A stretch of 64,000 nt of DNA from Vicingaceae bacterium (GTDB lineage: Bacteria; Bacteroidota; Bacteroidia; Flavobacteriales_E; Vicingaceae): contig JAGYIE010000001.1 of assembly GCA_018402765.1 (NCBI GenBank), forward strand, positions 434,001 through 498,000. Reading direction: 5' to 3'. The translations under genes were made by a program, and so were the position numbers. The notes under the pieces were generated by a model. That model did not search any database. It had not been told where the DNA came from and saw only the letters and a list, made by a program, of their open reading frames with translations. Shown here piece after piece: positions 63,546 to 64,000 of the stretch (position 1 is its first letter; the number at the start of each line of letters is the position of its first letter).

Positions 63546-64000
63546 ATGACTGAATTTGGATTAAAAGCCAAAGATGCTTCTATTGCTTCATTGGGATTAG
63601 GTAACGTTTCAGCAGCTTTTTGGAACTTAGAGCCAGCTCAACTAATTGAAGATACCATTTTAAGAGGTGAAGGTGCACTTTCATCAACGGGTGCTCTAGC
63701 TGTGGATACGGGAGAATTTACCGGGCGTTCACCAAAAGATCGTTTTATCGTAATGGATGAAATAACTAAAGATGCTGTTTGGTGGGGAGATATCAACATC
63801 AAATTCGATGCAGATAAGTTTGATAGCCTTTACAACAGAGTAGCTGCATACTTGGCTAACAGAGAAGTTTATGTTAGAGACGCGTATGCTTGTGCTAGCG
63901 ATAAATACAAAATGAATTTACGCGTTGTAACCGAGTTTCCTTGGTCTAATTTGTTTGCAAGCAATATGTTCTTAAGACCAACTGAAGAAGAAATTATGAA
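63546..64000 (+). CDS. pckA: phosphoenolpyruvate carboxykinase (ATP), N-terminal part (runs off the window end)
   Basis: Converts oxaloacetate and ATP to phosphoenolpyruvate and CO2, the entry step of gluconeogenesis. About 151 residues are visible. They contain NVSAAFWNLEPAQLIEDTI, ALAVDTGEFTGRSPKDRFIV (the typical substrate-binding GRSPKD loop) and VYVRDAYACASDKYKMNLRV. The start MTEFGLKAKDASIAS is standard. A -7 promoter element lies upstream, giving a 5' leader of roughly 85 bases. The catalytic P-loop lies beyond the window. Confidence 0.95.
   Translation, partial: MTEFGLKAKDASIASLGLGNVSAAFWNLEPAQLIEDTILRGEGALSSTGALAVDTGEFTGRSPKDRFIVMDEITKDAVWWGDINIKFDADKFDSLYNRVAAYLANREVYVRDAYACASDKYKMNLRVVTEFPWSNLFASNMFLRPTEEEIM

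Overview
The window is a 64 kb piece of a low-GC Bacteroidetes chromosome, most likely Flavobacteriales or a close relative. The evidence is the large secreted proteins with gliding/type IX secretion (T9SS) C-terminal sorting modules and PKD/SBBP repeats, the Bacteroidetes -7 promoter element TAnnTTTG (often extended to TAnnTT(T/C)GCA), the folP-cdaA pair, a DUF1599 protein, a DoxX/MauE-like BT_3928-type protein, and the near absence of Shine-Dalgarno sequences. No rRNA, CRISPR array or intact insertion sequence is visible; there is one tRNA (Asp) and one transposase remnant.

Layout. 1-1.6 kb: end of a MATE transporter, then fmt. 1.7-9.2 kb (minus): two small secreted proteins, clpS and a 1,852-residue envelope protein with TPR, PD40, coiled-coil and two SPOR-like modules. 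9.4-18.3 kb (minus): a tight operon of DUF1599, DoxX/thioredoxin-like, OppB-like permease, tpiA, prmA and a 1,483-residue exported protein. 18.3-20.0 kb (plus): folP-cdaA (folate and c-di-AMP). 20.0-24.2 kb (minus): TPR lipoprotein, def, an M61 peptidase and a LuxR-type regulator with a degenerate receiver; a nested repeat array lies between def and the M61 gene. 24.6-36.5 kb (plus): pepD, lpdA, a sulfotransferase-like/class IV aminotransferase pair, two small exported proteins, the thrS-infC-rpmI-rplT translation operon, a DUF2132 protein, a membrane protein, a DUF2911 protein and a pirin. 36.6-47.5 kb (minus): a 1,821-residue T9SS protein with exact 651-bp tandem repeats, tRNA-Asp, a DUF58 protein, trxA and dnaE. 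47.6-53.7 kb: a TonB-dependent receptor (plus), rdgB and a PKD-rich T9SS protein (minus). 54.2-63.3 kb: a surface-polysaccharide locus (glycosyltransferases, flippase, methyltransferases, polymerase-like membrane protein) with a decayed IS4-type transposase. 63.5 kb to the end: start of pckA.

Most of the window is conserved housekeeping. The accessory parts are the two T9SS surface proteins, the polysaccharide locus and the repeat arrays. The observations I rate highest are: (1) infC has no ATG, GTG or TTG available and seems to start at ATA behind a full Shine-Dalgarno sequence, while clpS carries the only other strong Shine-Dalgarno next to a start that I found, in a phylum whose ribosomes are reported to hide the anti-Shine-Dalgarno; (2) a long leader with two mutually exclusive hairpins ahead of the polysaccharide locus; (3) an unlisted 56-codon IS4-type transposase remnant inside that locus; (4) exact 651-bp repeats in the giant adhesin gene; (5) a promoter that would make def mRNA leaderless; (6) a sulfotransferase-like gene next to a class IV aminotransferase, an arrangement I recall as a fused protein in plants.
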